DNA of 64,000 nt from Butyrivibrio sp. WCD3002 (GCF_000424265.1 NZ_AUJO01000001.1:62001-126000); one strand, 5' to 3'; shown: positions 17,413-27,414, counted from the first letter of the stretch. Numbers and translations: made by a program. Notes: generated by a model not told the origin, from the letters alone.

Positions 17413-18051
17413 TTAAATTGTTGAATAACCAAAGCCGTTGCAGATAGCATCCACTACTACGCCGTCATTGCAAAGCGGGCAGGCGTCAGGTGAGTAGCTG
17501 GCGTAATCCGGTAGGTCATGCACTGAGAAAAGTGATCTTATCGGTACGCCCTGAATCTGAGTTGCGATTGAAAAAACAGCAGCAATGCCAACGGGCTCGC
17601 CCTTATAGAATCTGATGGATTCAAGAGCACTCTGCAGGGTTCCTCCTGTTGTTACAGAATCAATCAGGATAAGAACCTTCTTATTGTTGATCATGTGCTG
17701 GTTGTTGTCACGGAACATGATCTGTCCTGTGGGATTAACCTCGGGACCTGTGATATACATAGTCTTATGGGAATTCATGGATATAACTCCGCCCTCTGTA
17801 AGCTTGTTGGCGAGATAGGAGCCAACAACCTCCATACCGTCAAGACAAAGGATGGTGTCAATAACATCAGATGCCAGGAAAAGCTCAGCCAGGGATTCGC
17901 CTGCAGCTCTTGCTTCCTTCATTCTGGCCTTGGTATCGCACATATCCAGAAAATAATTTACGTGGGAATGGGGGGTAATGAAGTGCCCCTTTGTGTAACG
18001 AAGAATTACGTCATTGTTTCTTGAATACTCGAGTTTCTTATAGCCTTGCAT
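17413..18051 (-). CDS. Orotate phosphoribosyltransferase-like protein
   Basis: The 212-residue protein has the type I phosphoribosyltransferase PRPP loop VLILIDSVTTGGTLQSAL (about residues 126-143), preceded by the usual core strands, and GHFITPHSHVNYFLD near the N-terminus as in OPRT-type enzymes. A C-terminal CPLC pair is extra and could bind metal. It probably makes orotidine monophosphate from orotate and PRPP. However, this divergent type may use another base, so I withhold pyrE. AGGAGGATGCATT precedes the ATG. It is transcribed towards the broken secreted-protein gene. Confidence 0.72.
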   Translation of the reverse strand: MQGYKKLEYSRNNDVILRYTKGHFITPHSHVNYFLDMCDTKARMKEARAAGESLAELFLASDVIDTILCLDGMEVVGSYLANKLTEGGVISMNSHKTMYITGPEVNPTGQIMFRDNNQHMINNKKVLILIDSVTTGGTLQSALESIRFYKGEPVGIAAVFSIATQIQGVPIRSLFSVHDLPDYASYSPDACPLCNDGVVVDAICNGFGYSTI

Positions 18052-18258
18052 AATGCATCCTCCTATTAGTAAAGCACTACAGCAACTATTACTGCGAGGA
18101 TATCACTGAGTAGATAGCAGTTTGTGTCTCTTCAGCGAAATCTTCGCAAGAATGAACAACGAAATATCAATAATTGTATTTACTATATACATAATATCAT
18201 ATAAAATCATCAGATAAAATCGTTTAATTATACGTATATTTTTTATCGGAGGATTGGC

Positions 18259-20577
18259 ATGAAAAAACAGGACATTTTGACATTTACAGAAGGTGCTGAC
18301 AGATGGGAGGATGCGATTCCTGTAGGCAATGGATATTTAGGTGCCATGGTCTATGGACATACATCAAGGGACAGAATACAGCTTAATGAGGATTCTCTTT
18401 GGAACGGTAAAGGCTTTGACAGAATAAATCCCAAGGCTCTTGAGAAGCTCCCGGAGATAAGAAAGCTTATTTTTCAGAGAAAATTTATGGAAGCCGAAAG
18501 ACTTATGCTTTCGCACATGATTTCTTCGCCTTCAAGTATGACCAATTACTCCACACTGGGAGAGCTGGATATATCCATGAATCAGGAGCAGGCTTTTCCT
18601 GACAGATGGTTCCCTGAATCGGATGCTGAAAAATATAAGTCAGAGCTGGATATGATGAATGGAATTCTGACCATATCTCATGAAGAGAAGGGAATAAGCT
18701 ATAAGCGTGAAGTTTTTGCCAGCTATAAAAAGCGTGTTCTCTGTGTTCATATAGAAAGCGATAAGGAAAAGGCAGTAAATTTGGATGTTGCCTTAAACCG
18801 TTATCCCTATAGGGATGTAAAGGTCCCTGATGACAGAAGACCAGGCAAATTCTTAAGCGGTGGTATTTGGGCAGCTCCCAGATGTGACAGAATTTATACT
18901 GAAAGCGGCAGGCTTTTCATGGAAGGCAATGAAGCAGGAACTAAATTCGGGGCAGGTGTCTGCATTGTAACGGATGGTACCGTTGAAGACTGCTATTCAA
19001 GGCTTTCTGTATATGATGCAACTGAGGTTACGATTTATCTTGCGGCCCTTACGGATAACAGGGCTGAGGATTATAAGGCTGATATTGAAAGATTTTTGGA
19101 TGGTGCTTTAAAGAACTCATACAGCGAGATAAAGGCAGAGCACATTCAGGATTTTTCAGGCTTCATGGAAAGATGTTATCTGGATGTAACTGAGGATGAG
19201 AGAGCATCAAAGTACTTTAGCTATGGAAGATATCTTTTTGTGTCTTCCAGCAGAGTAGGATCCAATGCCATGAACCTTCAGGGAATTTGGAACTACGAAT
19301 TCGCACCAAGCTGGGATAGTAAGCATACCCTTAATATAAATCAGCAGATGAATTACTGGCCGGCAGAGGTCTGCAATCTCTCGGACCTTCATGAGCCTCA
19401 GTTTGAGTTGCTTTCAAAACTTGAGAAAAATGGCGAAGAGTGTGCTCGAAAAATGTATGGCTGCAGGGGAATGGTATGCCATCACAACACGGATTTTTAC
19501 GGGGACTGCGGAACACAGGACGTCTATCCTGCAGCAACCTTCTGGGTTGTGGGCTGCGCCTGGCTAGCCATGCATATTATAGAGCATTACAAATATACCC
19601 TTGATAAGGAATTTTTAAGAGAAAAGTATCCGCTTATTAGGAAAACAGCACTGTTTTTCGTGGATTTTCTTATTCAGGATGAGGAGGGCTATCTTGTAAC
19701 CAATCCTTCATGCTCTCCTGAGAACCGCTTTGTCACCGAGGAAGGATATGACACACCTCTTTGTGCAGGGCCTGCCATGGATAATCAGATAATAAGGGCG
19801 CTCATGAAGGCGGTGCTTGAGTCGGCTGATATTCTTGAAATTGATGAACCTCTTAAGTCGGATTTTGAGAATATTATTTCGAAGCTGAGACCCGATGGAA
19901 TAGACAGCATGGGAAGGTTACTTGAGTGGGCAAAGGAAGAGCAGGAGCTGACACCTGATATGGCTCATGTATCTCACCTTTATGCTGTTTATCCGGGGGA
20001 CGACATCACGGAGAGTACACCTGAATTATTTGAAGCGGCGAAAAAGTCTCTTCTATACAGAATAAAGAGCGGTGCCAACATAAAGGAGTGGCCCGGGGCA
20101 TGGCAGCTGTCACTTTTTGCCCGTTTTAAGGATAGTGAAAATACTGACAAGAGCCTTAAATATCTTCTTGATCATTCGCTGACAAAGAGCTATCTCAATG
20201 CCACCGGTGTTTTTCAGATTGATGCCAATATGGGTATTCTTGCCGGAATGGCGGAGTGTCTTATCCAGAGTCATGATGGAATAACCCTTCTTCCGGCTCT
20301 TCCAGTAAGCTGGAAAAACGGTGAAGTTCACGGCCTAAGGGCAAGAGGAGATGTAACTGTCAGCATCAAGTGGGAGAATTCACGTATTGTTAAGGCAACG
20401 GTAACCTCGGGCCATGGAGGTAAAGTCTTCTTTAATAATATGATGCCACAGCAGTCGTATGCTATATCTACTGCAGCTGTTATGGTTGAGGAAAACGAGC
20501 AGATTAGAATAACTAAAAAGGAAGGCGGATTTGAAATCGACCTTCCCAAGGGTACCCCTGTTGAGTTAGTATTTTGA
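18259..20577 (+). CDS. Glycoside hydrolase family 95 (alpha-L-fucosidase type)
   Basis: The 772-residue enzyme has no signal peptide and is probably cytoplasmic. The N-terminal beta-sandwich opens WEDAIPVGNGYLGAMVYGH and IQLNEDSLWNG, diagnostic of GH95. The (alpha/alpha)6 barrel has FAPSWDSKHTLNINQQMNYWPAE, NPSCSPENRF (Asn482, Asn489), LLEWAKE with the probable general acid Glu556, and FQIDANMG with Asp655. Family members hydrolyse alpha-1,2-fucosyl or alpha-L-galactosyl linkages by inversion. In a plant-polymer degrader the target may be xyloglucan or rhamnogalacturonan oligosaccharides taken up by a transporter. Substrate is inference. Confidence 0.92.
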   Translation: MKKQDILTFTEGADRWEDAIPVGNGYLGAMVYGHTSRDRIQLNEDSLWNGKGFDRINPKALEKLPEIRKLIFQRKFMEAERLMLSHMISSPSSMTNYSTLGELDISMNQEQAFPDRWFPESDAEKYKSELDMMNGILTISHEEKGISYKREVFASYKKRVLCVHIESDKEKAVNLDVALNRYPYRDVKVPDDRRPGKFLSGGIWAAPRCDRIYTESGRLFMEGNEAGTKFGAGVCIVTDGTVEDCYSRLSVYDATEVTIYLAALTDNRAEDYKADIERFLDGALKNSYSEIKAEHIQDFSGFMERCYLDVTEDERASKYFSYGRYLFVSSSRVGSNAMNLQGIWNYEFAPSWDSKHTLNINQQMNYWPAEVCNLSDLHEPQFELLSKLEKNGEECARKMYGCRGMVCHHNTDFYGDCGTQDVYPAATFWVVGCAWLAMHIIEHYKYTLDKEFLREKYPLIRKTALFFVDFLIQDEEGYLVTNPSCSPENRFVTEEGYDTPLCAGPAMDNQIIRALMKAVLESADILEIDEPLKSDFENIISKLRPDGIDSMGRLLEWAKEEQELTPDMAHVSHLYAVYPGDDITESTPELFEAAKKSLLYRIKSGANIKEWPGAWQLSLFARFKDSENTDKSLKYLLDHSLTKSYLNATGVFQIDANMGILAGMAECLIQSHDGITLLPALPVSWKNGEVHGLRARGDVTVSIKWENSRIVKATVTSGHGGKVFFNNMMPQQSYAISTAAVMVEENEQIRITKKEGGFEIDLPKGTPVELVF

Positions 20578-20580
20578 AGC

Positions 20581-20609
20581 GCCGGGTATACGGAAGTATA
20601 TACCCGGGC
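20581..20609. terminator. Stem-loop between convergent genes
   Basis: GCCGGGTATA and TATACCCGGGC form a strong stem between the GH95 and HAD genes. No T tract follows, so termination is only probable. Confidence 0.5.
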
Positions 20610-20617
20610 AAAATGCC

Positions 20618-21424
20618 TTATAGTGCCCCAAGTAAAATAGGAGCAAGTCCGTCGTTATCATTGTCGGTTTCCGTGATGATATCGGCGGATTTTTTTACTG
20701 CATCAATTGCGTTGAGCATGCCAACACCAAGGCCTGCAGCCTGAATCATGGAGATATCGTTTTCTTCATCCCCGGCTGCGATGGTGTCTTCAATAGCAAT
20801 TCCAAGGTGATCTGCCAGTCTCTTAACGGCACTTCCTTTTCCTGCCTCTGAATTAAAAATCTCAAGATAATAGGGATTTGAATATAGGAGAGTAAGCCTG
20901 TCGCCACCGAGTTCCTCAACTGCGGCTTTAAAGCGGTCGCACTTTGCCTTATCGTGAAGCTCTATGCCGATTATCTTGCAGGGTTCAGCAGTAAGATCGG
21001 AGCAGATATCATTTGTAACCTTGTAAGGAGTCTTGATAACCCTTCTGTAGTATGCCAGCTCTTCATCCTCGGCAGGAGTGATGATGGTATCGTCATTGTA
21101 GGTGTGAACGTGAATTCCATGCTCCTTTGCAAGGTCAAAAATCTGTGAAACCAGATTGTAAGGAATTCCTGAGCGAAACACATCCTTGCCGGCATCGCAG
21201 TCGTAGATTTCAGCGCCGTTAAAACCAATCAGATAGCTACCGGGGAAGAAGAGGTTGTTCTCCTTTTGAACAGCCTTGGCACTATCTATGGCACGGCCCG
21301 TGTTGATTGCAAAATGATTGCCTACAGAAGTGAAGCGGATAAGCGCATCCATGGTCTTTTCGGATACGGTCTTTTCCTTGGTTAATAAGGTTCCATCTAA
21401 ATCTGTGAAAAAAATCTTGCTCAT
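20618..21424 (-). CDS. Cof-type HAD-superfamily phosphatase
   Basis: The 268-residue protein has HAD motif I FFTDLDGTLLT (catalytic Asps at about 8 and 10), motif II in AINTGRA, a C2-type cap, motif III Lys in GKGSAVKRL and motif IV IAAGDEENDISMI. Cof-type enzymes dephosphorylate sugar phosphates, pyridoxal phosphate or flavin precursors in the cytosol. The substrate cannot be read from sequence. It is a single gene convergent with GH95. Confidence 0.9.
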   Translation of the reverse strand: MSKIFFTDLDGTLLTKEKTVSEKTMDALIRFTSVGNHFAINTGRAIDSAKAVQKENNLFFPGSYLIGFNGAEIYDCDAGKDVFRSGIPYNLVSQIFDLAKEHGIHVHTYNDDTIITPAEDEELAYYRRVIKTPYKVTNDICSDLTAEPCKIIGIELHDKAKCDRFKAAVEELGGDRLTLLYSNPYYLEIFNSEAGKGSAVKRLADHLGIAIEDTIAAGDEENDISMIQAAGLGVGMLNAIDAVKKSADIITETDNDNDGLAPILLGAL

Positions 21425-21585
21425 AAAAACTCTCCAAAATGAATAACGAAAATACTTTTTGCATTATATAACGACATGTACGCTGTGTAAAATTTTATTT
21501 TTTTATAAGACTACGTTTATTTTGATACTATTTTTAGAGAATATAATGAAATCATATTAATGTACCATTATGGGAGACTCCGCTT

Positions 21586-23145
21586 ATGAAGAAAAAAAGT
21601 GGTCTTTTGACAAGATTTTTAATTATATTTTTGCTCTTTATCGCAATCACAATTGTGATAAGTGCCGCTGCCACATATGCTATTCAGAATAATACCTACA
21701 GATTACAGCAGGAACAGCGTATTAAAGAAGTAACACAGTGTCTTGCTGCGCTTATTGATAAAGATGCCGACGAATTCGGGCTGATGCAGGATTACTTTCT
21801 GGAAAATCATGAAAAGATTATCATTCCCTATGACTATGACGGTGACTATATTCCGGCAAGAAACGAATGGGAAAAGATATTTTCAAACCAGTATCCTGGG
21901 GAAATATTCGAGAAAACCATAAAATTCAATGAACTATCCGATGAAGCTAAAATAGCGTTTACCACATACAAATATGAGCAGTGGCTCAATACTTTTGAAA
22001 AGTTCAATGAGGTTTTTGGGACCGAATACGTATATTATCTGGTACCAACGGATACGCCGCCCCAGATGTACTACTTATTTGACGGACTTCGCACAGAGGA
22101 AATAGTAGATGGCGAAAGTATTATGGAATTCGATTTTGACGTGGAGGTACCGGAAAACGAGTATCCAAAGCTCTGGGAGACTTATCGCACAGGTAAAAGT
22201 CCTACCGGCTATGATTCCTACGATAATCAGTATGGTAAGACCTATGGCTATTACACTCCGCATATTGCCAAAGGAGAGCTAAAGGGTATTGTATGCGCGG
22301 ATATCACCGTTAATTCTGTGAATAAGGGGATCATTGAGAGTACTCTGCTTGAAGTGGTTCTTATGGCGATAATCCTGATGACCTGCATGTTTTCCATGCT
22401 TTGGTTCATAAATTACCAGTATATTCTTAAGATTTCCAAAATGCAGAAATATATGGATGAGTATGCTGAAAACAAAGATGTTTCCATAGCTGAAAAGTTC
22501 GAGAATCTTAGTGATGGTAAACATGAGATTTCTGTTTTGGCCAGAAGAACTTCTGCCATGATAAAAGAGCTTGATGATTATATGCAGAATCTTACCAAGA
22601 CCTCAAGAGAGCTGTTCTTTACCAAAGAGCATGCAGCGGAGATGACTGAGCTTGCCCACAAGGATGCTCTTACGGGAATCAGAAATAAAACTGCCTACGA
22701 TAAGGAAATAATCAGGCTTGAACGGGAAATCCTCAGAAACCCTGATGTTAACTTTGGAATAGGCATGATCGATCTGAATTTCCTTAAGAAGATCAACGAT
22801 ACCTATGGGCATGACAAAGGAAATGCGGCTATCATAAAACTATGTGAGATGGTATGTAAATTTTTCTGCCATTCACCTGTTTTCAGGGTTGGCGGCGATG
22901 AATTTGTGGTGGTTTTATGGGGAGATGACTATAATATAAGAGAGTCGCTCATTGCAGAGTTTAAGAACAGGCTTGATACTTTCGCAAAGGATGATTCTCT
23001 GGAACCCTGGGAGAAGATATCCGCTGCCATAGGTGTGGCAGAATTTAACAGAAGTATCGATCATAACGTGGAAGATGTATTTAAGCGGGCCGACGAGCTT
23101 ATGTATGCAAATAAAAAAGAGATGAAAGCTGAGAGAGTGGACTAA
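21586..23145 (+). CDS. Membrane diguanylate cyclase (GGDEF)
   Basis: The 519-residue protein has an N-terminal membrane helix (about residues 12-30), an extracytoplasmic sensor of about 220 residues rich in Tyr and acidic residues (possibly Cache-like), a second helix around 250-275 (VVLMAIILMTCMFSMLWF), a linker helix, and a C-terminal GGDEF domain with HKDALTGIRNKTAYD and GGDEF at residues 436-440. The intact GGDEF motif predicts c-di-GMP synthesis. The RxxD product-inhibition site that usually lies five residues upstream is absent (FCHS there), so feedback inhibition is probably weak. The signal is unknown. The gene stands alone, 40 bp before the PHP gene. Confidence 0.93.
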   Translation: MKKKSGLLTRFLIIFLLFIAITIVISAAATYAIQNNTYRLQQEQRIKEVTQCLAALIDKDADEFGLMQDYFLENHEKIIIPYDYDGDYIPARNEWEKIFSNQYPGEIFEKTIKFNELSDEAKIAFTTYKYEQWLNTFEKFNEVFGTEYVYYLVPTDTPPQMYYLFDGLRTEEIVDGESIMEFDFDVEVPENEYPKLWETYRTGKSPTGYDSYDNQYGKTYGYYTPHIAKGELKGIVCADITVNSVNKGIIESTLLEVVLMAIILMTCMFSMLWFINYQYILKISKMQKYMDEYAENKDVSIAEKFENLSDGKHEISVLARRTSAMIKELDDYMQNLTKTSRELFFTKEHAAEMTELAHKDALTGIRNKTAYDKEIIRLEREILRNPDVNFGIGMIDLNFLKKINDTYGHDKGNAAIIKLCEMVCKFFCHSPVFRVGGDEFVVVLWGDDYNIRESLIAEFKNRLDTFAKDDSLEPWEKISAAIGVAEFNRSIDHNVEDVFKRADELMYANKKEMKAERVD

Positions 23146-23185
23146 ACCTCGAAATAAAAAGCTTTTATAACAGAATGGGGGAAGT

Positions 23186-24046
23186 ATGAAAAGAGTAGAT
23201 CTGCACACACATTCAACAGCATCAGATGGTACATTTTCGCCATCAGGGCTAGTGGATCTGGCAGTTGAAAGGGGATTGTCTGCAATAGCATTAACAGATC
23301 ATGATACGGTGGATGGCCTTGAAGAAGCAATAAATCATGGTAAAGAGCATTATCCCGATTTTGAAGTTGTGCCGGGAATCGAGTACTCAACGGTAAGGAA
23401 CGGCAGGGATGTTCATGTTGTCGGATTATATATTGATTATCAAAACAAGGAGTACAGAGCTAATCTTCAAAGGTTCATCGATTCCAGAACCGAGAGAAAC
23501 AAGAAGATTTGTAAAAAGCTGACGGATGCGGGCATGCCAATAGCCTATGAGGAACTGGTAGAGCTTAATCCCGGAGCAGTTATCACCAGAGCTCATTTTG
23601 GAAGACTCCTTTTAGCAAAGGGCTATGTAAAGAGCATAAATGAAGCCTTTGACAGGTACATTGGTGACAGGTGCCCTTGCTATGTGCCAAGAGAAAAGAT
23701 AACTCCGCAGATGGCTGTAGAGCAGATTCTTGAGGCCGGGGGAGTTCCGATTCTGGCACATCCTGTGCTGTACGGCCTTGGCAAAGATGCCATGGATGAG
23801 CTTGTTCATGAGATGAAGGATGCAGGAGTCGTGGGAATAGAGGCGCTATATGCCACCTATACACCCCAGGATGAGCGTGATATGAGGGCTCTTGCCACGA
23901 AGTATGACCTTCTTATAAGCGGAGGCTCGGATTTCCATGGATCCAACAAGCCGCATATTGACCTTGGAACAGGAACCGGTCGCCTGAGCATACAATATGA
24001 TTACTTAGAAAAAATAAAAGACTATAAAAATAAGAGTAACAGATAA
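23186..24046 (+). CDS. PHP-domain phosphoesterase (TrpH/RNase AM type)
   Basis: The 286-residue protein starts with the PHP metal motif VDLHTHSTASDGT, followed by ALTDHDTVDGLEEA, HVVGLYID, ILAHPVLYGLG and the C-terminal GSDFHGSNKP. These are the His/Asp ligands of a trinuclear metal centre. Close family members hydrolyse 3',5'-nucleoside bisphosphates (pAp) or short 5'-phosphorylated RNA. It follows the diguanylate cyclase by 40 bp on the same strand and could share its transcript. A stem-loop separates it from the convergent transporter gene. Confidence 0.9.
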   Translation: MKRVDLHTHSTASDGTFSPSGLVDLAVERGLSAIALTDHDTVDGLEEAINHGKEHYPDFEVVPGIEYSTVRNGRDVHVVGLYIDYQNKEYRANLQRFIDSRTERNKKICKKLTDAGMPIAYEELVELNPGAVITRAHFGRLLLAKGYVKSINEAFDRYIGDRCPCYVPREKITPQMAVEQILEAGGVPILAHPVLYGLGKDAMDELVHEMKDAGVVGIEALYATYTPQDERDMRALATKYDLLISGGSDFHGSNKPHIDLGTGTGRLSIQYDYLEKIKDYKNKSNR

Positions 24047-24080
24047 CTATAACGAAATTCTGATAGAGTGTAAAAAATAA

Positions 24081-24157
24081 GCCCGCAGTAGAATATGTGG
24101 TTTCAGGCGATTTTGAGCTCTCGAAACGAGCATGAAACCATATATTCTACTGCGGGC
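24081..24157. terminator. Long stem-loop terminator between convergent genes
   Basis: A 25-bp nearly perfect inverted repeat runs from GCCCGCAGTAGAATAT to ATATTCTACTGCGGGC with a smaller hairpin in the loop. On the minus strand it is followed by TTATTTTTT, so it best fits as terminator of the MFS gene. Confidence 0.82.
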
Positions 24158-24165
24158 AAGTTATA

Positions 24166-25497
24166 TTAATCATCTACATCGAAATTTTCCAGAATGTGCT
24201 TTTTCTTTTTGGGCTTTGTATCACCATGCTTAACCATGATCATTGTTATAAATGCCAGGCAGGAGAATACTACTGCGTAGGGGAACAATGTTCTGTAGGA
24301 AACATGCTCAAGCAAAAAGCCTGAGAATATAGGTGTAAATACCTGAGCTGCCATGGAAAAGGTGTAGTAAAGACCGGTATATTTTCCTATAACAGAGCTC
24401 CTTCCCATTTCAACCACCATGGGATATGAGTTGACGTTTATCGCAGCCCAGCCAATACCTATCAGTGCAAAGTAGAAGTTAAGAACTGAGCTGTATGTTG
24501 GCATCATCGCAGCTGCCAGATAGCACAGAGTCATAAGTGTGATACCAAGCATAATAGTAAGCTTTCGGCCTATCTTAGATGAAAGGATACCGATTGGCAG
24601 ATAGGCGAAAACAGCGGCTACAGTGGCTATCATAAGACAGTCAGCGTAGGCTCCGTTATGAAGATCCCAAACCTCTGTTACATATCTTGAGAAAGCAGTG
24701 GTAACAGCATTATATGCAGTAAACCATAGAAATACCGACAAAAGAAGAAATGCCATGCTCTGTCTTACAGGTGCAGGAAGAACCTCTTTTACAGATCCAT
24801 CGGTGGTCTCGGGATTTGATTCGACAAGCTCCTTACTGATGAGGCCGCCTTCTCCGTCAAAATCCTTCACATTTTCACGAACCTTTGTTATCAGCTTGCT
24901 TTCAGGAATGGTGATAAAAAGTATGGCAACTGTCAGCACCATAAATATAATAAGTGATAACATCAGCGGAATATAATTGGTGTCCGCCTCATTTGCTGCG
25001 GATTTAAGCAGGACCTTGATCATAACAAGGGTGTATACTGCGCCGAGAGTTCCCATCAGATTGATGATGGCGTTGGCCTTACTTCTGTGAACCGCAGGGG
25101 TTAGCTCCGGCATAAGAGCAACAGCAGGAGACCTGTAGGTTCCCATTGATAGGAGCAGGAAAAGAAGTATTACTATGAAAAGTGCGAGATTATCGGACAT
25201 GTGTGCCACATATATGAGCAGGAACAACAAAACAGCAGATGCTCCGGTTCCGGCCAGAATAAAGGGCATTCGCTTTCCGATTCTTGTGTTTGTTTTATCA
25301 GAAAGGGCGCCAAACAGTGGCAGCATGAAAAGTGCCAGAACATTATCAAGTGCCATAATAACGCCGGTCCAGGTCTCACCCAGTCCGAAATGATAGGTAA
25401 GTATTTTGGGGATTTCGTTGTCGTAGAACTGCCAGAAAGAACAGATAGACATGAAAGCCAGGCCGATTAGGATAGTTCTTTTGTAATTAAGCTTCAT
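24166..25497 (-). CDS. MFS transporter, SLC45/sugar-type
   Basis: The 443-residue protein has twelve predicted membrane helices, with a long cytoplasmic loop (around residues 195-240) between the halves. The N-terminal FWQFYDNEIPKILTYHFGL and the loop GALSDKTNTRIGKRMPFIL (MFS motif A-like) place it in the MFS group of sugar/cation symporters. The substrate is not deducible. The C-terminus is a lysine-rich cytoplasmic tail. The gene is monocistronic on the minus strand and ends at a strong stem-loop. Confidence 0.85.
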   Translation of the reverse strand: MKLNYKRTILIGLAFMSICSFWQFYDNEIPKILTYHFGLGETWTGVIMALDNVLALFMLPLFGALSDKTNTRIGKRMPFILAGTGASAVLLFLLIYVAHMSDNLALFIVILLFLLLSMGTYRSPAVALMPELTPAVHRSKANAIINLMGTLGAVYTLVMIKVLLKSAANEADTNYIPLMLSLIIFMVLTVAILFITIPESKLITKVRENVKDFDGEGGLISKELVESNPETTDGSVKEVLPAPVRQSMAFLLLSVFLWFTAYNAVTTAFSRYVTEVWDLHNGAYADCLMIATVAAVFAYLPIGILSSKIGRKLTIMLGITLMTLCYLAAAMMPTYSSVLNFYFALIGIGWAAINVNSYPMVVEMGRSSVIGKYTGLYYTFSMAAQVFTPIFSGFLLEHVSYRTLFPYAVVFSCLAFITMIMVKHGDTKPKKKKHILENFDVDD

Positions 25498-25583
25498 ATG
25501 TTATTCTCCTCCCAACCACTATTATAAACGATTTCAGGGGCAAAAAGTGAATTTTGGCAATGATTGATATATAAATTATTACA

Positions 25584-25612
25584 TTGCTTTTTTTTTATAC
25601 ATCAAATATAAT
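25584..25612 (+). promoter_or_regulatory. Promoter of the ABC-F gene
   Basis: TTGCTT at 25584-25589 and TATAAT at 25607-25612 have a 17-bp spacer. GGAGG follows shortly before the start codon. Confidence 0.5.
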
Positions 25613-25669
25613 ACGTAGGTTGAATTACATTATTATTAGTAGAAACACGATCGGAGGTAGTTTTTCAAT

Positions 25670-27310
25670 ATGATCAGTGCAAACAATGTCACACTAAGAG
25701 TCGGCAAAAAGGCTCTGTTTGAGGATGTAAATATTAAATTCACAGAGGGCAACTGCTACGGTATCATCGGTGCCAACGGCGCAGGAAAATCTACTTTCCT
25801 TAAGATATTATCAGGTAAGCTTGAGACCACGAACGGAGATGTAGTAATCACTCCCGGTCAGAGACTTTCCTTCTTAGAGCAGGATCACTTCAAATATGAT
25901 GAATTCACTGTTCTTGATACAGTAATCATGGGTAACGCCCGTCTCTATGAGATCATGAAGGAGAAGGATGCTATCTATGCAAAAGAAGATTTCTCAGATG
26001 AAGACGGAATAAGAGCCAGTGAGCTTGAAGCTGAGTTCGCTGAGATGAACGGATGGGAAGCTGAGTCTGATGCAGAGAGTCTTCTTAACGGACTTGGAAT
26101 CGATACAGAGTATCATTACAAGCTTATGAGCGAGCTTGACGGTAATCAGAAGGTCAAGGTTCTTCTTGCAAGAGCGCTTTTCGGTAATCCCGACATCCTG
26201 CTTCTGGACGAGCCTACCAACCACCTGGATATGGATGCTATCGCATGGCTTGAGGAGTTTCTTATTAACTTTGAGAACACAGTCATCGTTGTATCCCATG
26301 ACCGTTACTTCCTTAATAAAGTATGTACTCATATCGCTGATATCGATTACAGCAAGATTCAGCTCTATGCCGGTAACTATGACTTCTGGTATGAGTCTTC
26401 ACAGCTGATGATTCGTCAGATGAAGGAAGCTAATAAAAAGAAGGAAGAGCAGATCAAGGAGCTCAAGGAATTCATTGCAAGATTCTCTGCTAACGCAAGT
26501 AAGAGTAAGCAGGCAACATCCCGTAAGAAGGCCCTTGAGAAGATCGAGCTTGATACAATTAAGCCTTCTTCAAGAAAATACCCTTACATCGATTTCAGAC
26601 CCGAGAGAGAGATCGGTAACGAGGTTCTTACAGTAGATGGTATCAGCAAGACCATTAATGGAGAGAAGGTTCTGGACAATATTTCATTCGTTGTTCAGCA
26701 TGATGATAAGATTGCATTTGTTGGCGGTAATGAGCTTGCAAAAACCACACTTTTCCAGATTCTTACAGGCGAGATGGAGCCCGATGAAGGAACCTACAAG
26801 TGGGGCGTAACAACATCACAGGCTTACTTCCCCAAGGACAACTCACACGAGTTCGATAATGACTACACTATCACCGAGTGGCTTACGGGCTATTCCGAGG
26901 TTAAGGACGTAACCTATGTCCGTGGATTCCTTGGCCGTATGCTTTTTGCAGGTGAGGACGGTGTTAAAAAGGTTAAGGTATTATCAGGAGGAGAGAAGGT
27001 TCGCTGCATGCTCAGTAAGATGATGATCAGCGGTGCCAACTGCCTTATTTTCGATGAGCCTACCAACCACCTTGATATGGAATCAATCACAGCTCTTAAC
27101 CAGGGTATGATCAAGTTCCCCGGAGTTGAGCTTTTTGCCTGCCGTGACCACCAGGTCGTACAGACAACAGCAAACAGAATAATGGAAATCCTGCCTGACG
27201 GCTCACTTATCGATAAGCGCTCCACTTATGATGAGTATCTTGAAAGTGATGCAATGGCAAGAAAACGTACAGTTTACAGTACTAACGAAGATGAAGATAA
27301 TGATGATTGA
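25670..27310 (+). CDS. ABC-F family ATPase (YkpA-like)
   Basis: The 546-residue protein carries two ABC domains and no membrane helix, which is typical of ribosome-associated ABC-F factors. Domain 1 is complete: GANGAGKST, LLLDEPTNHLDMDA and VVSHDRYF. The linker is basic (SANASKSKQATSRKKALEK). Domain 2 has an altered Walker A GGNELAKTT (Ala357 in place of the last Gly), which as I recall is shared by YkpA relatives, then LSGGEKVRCMLSKMM and FDEPTNHLDMES. The H-loop is ACRDHQ (Cys491-Arg492) where relatives have SHDHQ, so ATP hydrolysis at one site may be impaired. Regular codon use suggests strong expression. Confidence 0.9.
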   Translation: MISANNVTLRVGKKALFEDVNIKFTEGNCYGIIGANGAGKSTFLKILSGKLETTNGDVVITPGQRLSFLEQDHFKYDEFTVLDTVIMGNARLYEIMKEKDAIYAKEDFSDEDGIRASELEAEFAEMNGWEAESDAESLLNGLGIDTEYHYKLMSELDGNQKVKVLLARALFGNPDILLLDEPTNHLDMDAIAWLEEFLINFENTVIVVSHDRYFLNKVCTHIADIDYSKIQLYAGNYDFWYESSQLMIRQMKEANKKKEEQIKELKEFIARFSANASKSKQATSRKKALEKIELDTIKPSSRKYPYIDFRPEREIGNEVLTVDGISKTINGEKVLDNISFVVQHDDKIAFVGGNELAKTTLFQILTGEMEPDEGTYKWGVTTSQAYFPKDNSHEFDNDYTITEWLTGYSEVKDVTYVRGFLGRMLFAGEDGVKKVKVLSGGEKVRCMLSKMMISGANCLIFDEPTNHLDMESITALNQGMIKFPGVELFACRDHQVVQTTANRIMEILPDGSLIDKRSTYDEYLESDAMARKRTVYSTNEDEDNDD

Positions 27311-27414
27311 TCTTCTGATCAATTTATCATATAGCCTTCCGAAATATGGAAGGAATCCTGCCCCGCAGGAAAAACTAGTTTAAACATTGCGCAAAGCACT
27401 GAAGGAGGAGAATT

